NCBI GenBank assembly: GCA_903891365.1
Contig: CAITEG010000030.1
Span: 1 to 7,121, forward strand
DNA from: an uncultured bacterium
Lineage (GTDB): Bacteria > Patescibacteriota > Minisyncoccia > Phycocordibacterales > UBA9973
DNA: 7,121 bases
Direction: 5' to 3'
Positions 5,268-7,121 of the stretch are shown here, piece by piece; positions within the stretch are counted from its first letter, which is position 1, and every line of letters begins with the position of its first letter. The notes under the pieces are model-generated. The model saw only the letters and a list, made by a program, of their open reading frames with translations. It had not been told where the DNA came from and made no database searches. A program made the position numbers and the translations under genes.

Positions 5268-6281
5268 ATGGCAATTTTTTCAAAAAAACTAGGGATTGAT
5301 TTAGGGACTGCAAACACTCTCGTCTATTTGCCGGGGAAAGGAGTTGTCCTCAATGAACCTTCTGTTGTAGCTGTTTCTGAACAAGATAACACTATTCTTG
5401 CTATCGGGCTTGAAGCTAAAGAGATGATAGGTAAGACGCCAGAGAGTATTATCGTCTACCGCCCGATGAAGGATGGAGTCATAGCTGACTATCGAGTCAC
5501 AGAAGCTATGCTTCGCTACTTTATAACAAAGACTCTCGGTAAATATAATTTATTCAAACCAGATGTGATGGTTTCCGTGCCTGCAGGTATCACTTCTACA
5601 GAGCGTCGTGCTGTTGTTGAAGCGGCGGTGAAAGCTGGAGCTTCGAATGCTTATGTGGTGAAGGAGCCTATCTTGGCAGCTATCGGTGCAGGTATACCTA
5701 TACACGAATCGAAAGGTCATATGATAATGGATATCGGAGGAGGGACGACAGATGTAGCGGTCATCGCTTTGGGAGGTATCGTGGCTTCAACTTCTGTAAA
5801 ATGTGCAGGAGACAAGATTGACCTCGCTATTGCTGACTATATAAAGAAGACTTTTAACTTGGCTATCGGCGACAGAACTGCTGAAGCTATAAAGATAAAG
5901 ATTGGTGCGGCTATACCACTTGAAGAGGAACTCACTATCACTATCAAAGGGCGTGACTTTATCCAAGGTCTTCCTCGAACAGCTCAAATCTCTACCAATG
6001 AAATAGTGCGCGCGATAGACAAAGAACTTCGTATGATGATAGGTGCTATCAAAGAAGTCCTCTCTCTTACCCCACCTGAACTCTCAGCTGATATTATAGA
6101 CGATGGAATCATTATGACTGGAGGCTCTTCGCAATTACGCAACCTCTCAGAGCTTATATATAGACGTACAGGAGTTAAAGCTCGAGTTGCCGATGAACCA
6201 CTACTTTGCGTTGCTAAAGGCACAGGCGAGGCTCTCAACCACTTGGACACATACAAGAAGACGATACTAAGTAAAAGATAA
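5268..6281 (+). CDS. mreB: rod shape-determining protein MreB
   Basis: MreB is a bacterial actin that forms membrane-bound filaments directing lateral peptidoglycan synthesis. From the ATG at 5268 it has 337 residues, the usual length. The motifs are KLGIDLGTANTLVY (7-20, phosphate 1), the family hallmark VPAGITSTERRAVVEAA (104-120), VKEPILAAIGAG (131-142), MDIGGGTTDVAVIALGGI (154-171, phosphate 2) and DGIIMTGGSSQLRNL (279-293, adenosine). An in-frame TTG at 5247 would add MYLLKTY, but it overlaps the putative -10, and MAIFSKKLGIDLGT matches the normal start of the family. The next gene follows after 6 nt in the same direction. mreC and mreD, the common partners, are not the next gene here. 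Its presence predicts a rod-like cell or localised wall growth. Confidence 0.98.
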   Translation: MAIFSKKLGIDLGTANTLVYLPGKGVVLNEPSVVAVSEQDNTILAIGLEAKEMIGKTPESIIVYRPMKDGVIADYRVTEAMLRYFITKTLGKYNLFKPDVMVSVPAGITSTERRAVVEAAVKAGASNAYVVKEPILAAIGAGIPIHESKGHMIMDIGGGTTDVAVIALGGIVASTSVKCAGDKIDLAIADYIKKTFNLAIGDRTAEAIKIKIGAAIPLEEELTITIKGRDFIQGLPRTAQISTNEIVRAIDKELRMMIGAIKEVLSLTPPELSADIIDDGIIMTGGSSQLRNLSELIYRRTGVKARVADEPLLCVAKGTGEALNHLDTYKKTILSKR

Positions 6282-6287
6282 AAGTAT

Positions 6288-7121
6288 ATGACACTAAAGA
6301 AACTCACTCTAAATATTTTTAGATTTTTTCTATACTTCTTTGCAATTATAGGATTCCTTTTTACCTCTGTCTTTGTCGCGATGAGACTTCACTTAACTGA
6401 TGTGAAGGGAAGTATCGATTCTAGGAATTCATTTTATCGTGCAGTTAAAGATACAGCTTCACGTATAAATATTGCTCAATCAAATGATAAAAATATAAAA
6501 GAAAGTGAATGGGTAAGTTCTTCTGAATGGATAAGTTTAAAAGATGGAATAGTCAAAGACAATGACTTGATACAAAGAGTCAGTAGTGAAACGGGGGTAC
6601 CTTCTCGTGTTATTGTAGCTAGTATCATTCCTGAACAATTGCGATTTTTCACTTCAAATAGAGAATCTTTTAAAAAGTTTTTTGAGCCATTAAAAATACT
6701 AGGAACTTATACTCAATTCTCTTATGGTATCTCAGGTATAAAAATGGAGACAGCTAAACAGATAGAGGATAATCTTAAAGATAAGACTAGTCCTTTTTAC
6801 TTAGGAGAACAATATGAAAATATTTTAGACTACAATACTGTCGCAGATATAGATGTCGAGAGACTTGCTAGATTTACAAATAGTCACGATCACTACTACT
6901 CATACCTTTACACTGCATTATACTTGAAAGAAATAATGGCACAGTGGCAGAATGCGGGGTATCCTATATCTGATAGGCCTGAAGTCTTGGCGACACTTTT
7001 CAACATTGGCTTTATAAAGTCAGTACCAAAAATGAACCCAGATGTTGGAGGCTCAACTATAACTATAAATAATATAGATTATACCTTTGGAGGACTTGCT
7101 TATGATTTCTACTATGGAGGG
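6288..7121 (+). CDS. membrane-anchored lysozyme/transglycosylase-like protein (partial, 3' end missing)
   Basis: The frame is open for 278 codons from the ATG at 6288 to the window edge. Residues 9-31 (NIFRFFLYFFAIIGFLFTSVFVA) form one membrane anchor, with basic residues before it, so the rest should lie outside the membrane. The remainder resembles a divergent lysozyme-like/SLT fold: ETGVPSRVIVASIIPEQLRFF (101-121) with E116 as a candidate catalytic acid, QFSYGISGIKMETAKQIE (143-160) in the place of the SxxGAxGLMQxxPxTA motif, a helix ALYLKEIMAQW (210-220), and VLATLFNIGF (233-242) in the place of the AxAAYNAG segment. SHDHYYSYLYTAL and GGSTITINNIDYTFGGLAYDFYY are also distinctive. This assignment is inference from motif order and has not been tested by a search. 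It starts 6 nt after mreB without a Shine-Dalgarno, so the two are probably co-transcribed. A role in wall growth with MreB is plausible. Confidence 0.85.
   Translation, partial: MTLKKLTLNIFRFFLYFFAIIGFLFTSVFVAMRLHLTDVKGSIDSRNSFYRAVKDTASRINIAQSNDKNIKESEWVSSSEWISLKDGIVKDNDLIQRVSSETGVPSRVIVASIIPEQLRFFTSNRESFKKFFEPLKILGTYTQFSYGISGIKMETAKQIEDNLKDKTSPFYLGEQYENILDYNTVADIDVERLARFTNSHDHYYSYLYTALYLKEIMAQWQNAGYPISDRPEVLATLFNIGFIKSVPKMNPDVGGSTITINNIDYTFGGLAYDFYYGG

Noticed and set aside
1..7121. CRISPR arrays, tRNA or rRNA genes, and recoded UGA codons
   Set aside because: No regularly spaced repeats, cloverleaf or rRNA-like sequences were seen, and no real gene contains an in-frame TGA. Three palindromes at irregular spacing around a transposase do not form a CRISPR.

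Overview
The window looks like a chromosomal segment of a Patescibacteria/CPR bacterium, most likely of the Parcubacteria (Paceibacteria) type. This is inferred from the AT-rich composition, a bS21 protein with a basic C-terminal extension, a small YbeY, a PriA that has lost its helicase motifs, a RAYT-type transposase of the kind common in these genomes, and the near absence of Shine-Dalgarno sequences. All seven complete genes end in TAA. No in-frame TGA is needed and glycines use GGN codons, so the standard bacterial code fits.

Layout. 1-106: a strong intrinsic terminator (58-83) and perhaps the last codons of a rightward gene. 107-1926: a leftward operon rpsU (bS21) - ybeY - ftsA with gaps of 6 and 8 nt, driven by a promoter just upstream of rpsU. 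A terminator-like hairpin lies inside the start of ybeY (1596-1635) and could make rpsU more expressed than ybeY-ftsA. 1972-2363: a leftward unknown gene of 114 codons with its own promoter (2405-2433) and terminator (1972-2015). 2436-3232: a REP/RAYT-like unit, consisting of a Y1 HUH transposase gene with three perfect palindromes that share the core GAAGTCGGACTTC. One lies upstream between divergent promoters, one lies in frame inside the transposase gene, and one lies downstream. 3230-5191: leftward priA, convergent with the transposase. 5192-5267: a divergent intergenic region. 5268-7121: rightward mreB followed 6 nt later by a membrane-anchored, lysozyme/transglycosylase-like protein that runs off the end.

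Functional themes. bS21 and YbeY both act at the 3' end of 16S rRNA, and are here linked to the division actin FtsA. MreB is paired with a possible wall-lytic enzyme. The most unusual parts are the palindrome family around the transposase and the motif-less PriA. In the palindromes, arm changes are compensated base by base, one copy is translated, and one copy carries the stop codons of both convergent genes. PriA keeps all eight zinc-binding cysteines but lacks a recognisable Walker A, DEAH box and motif VI.
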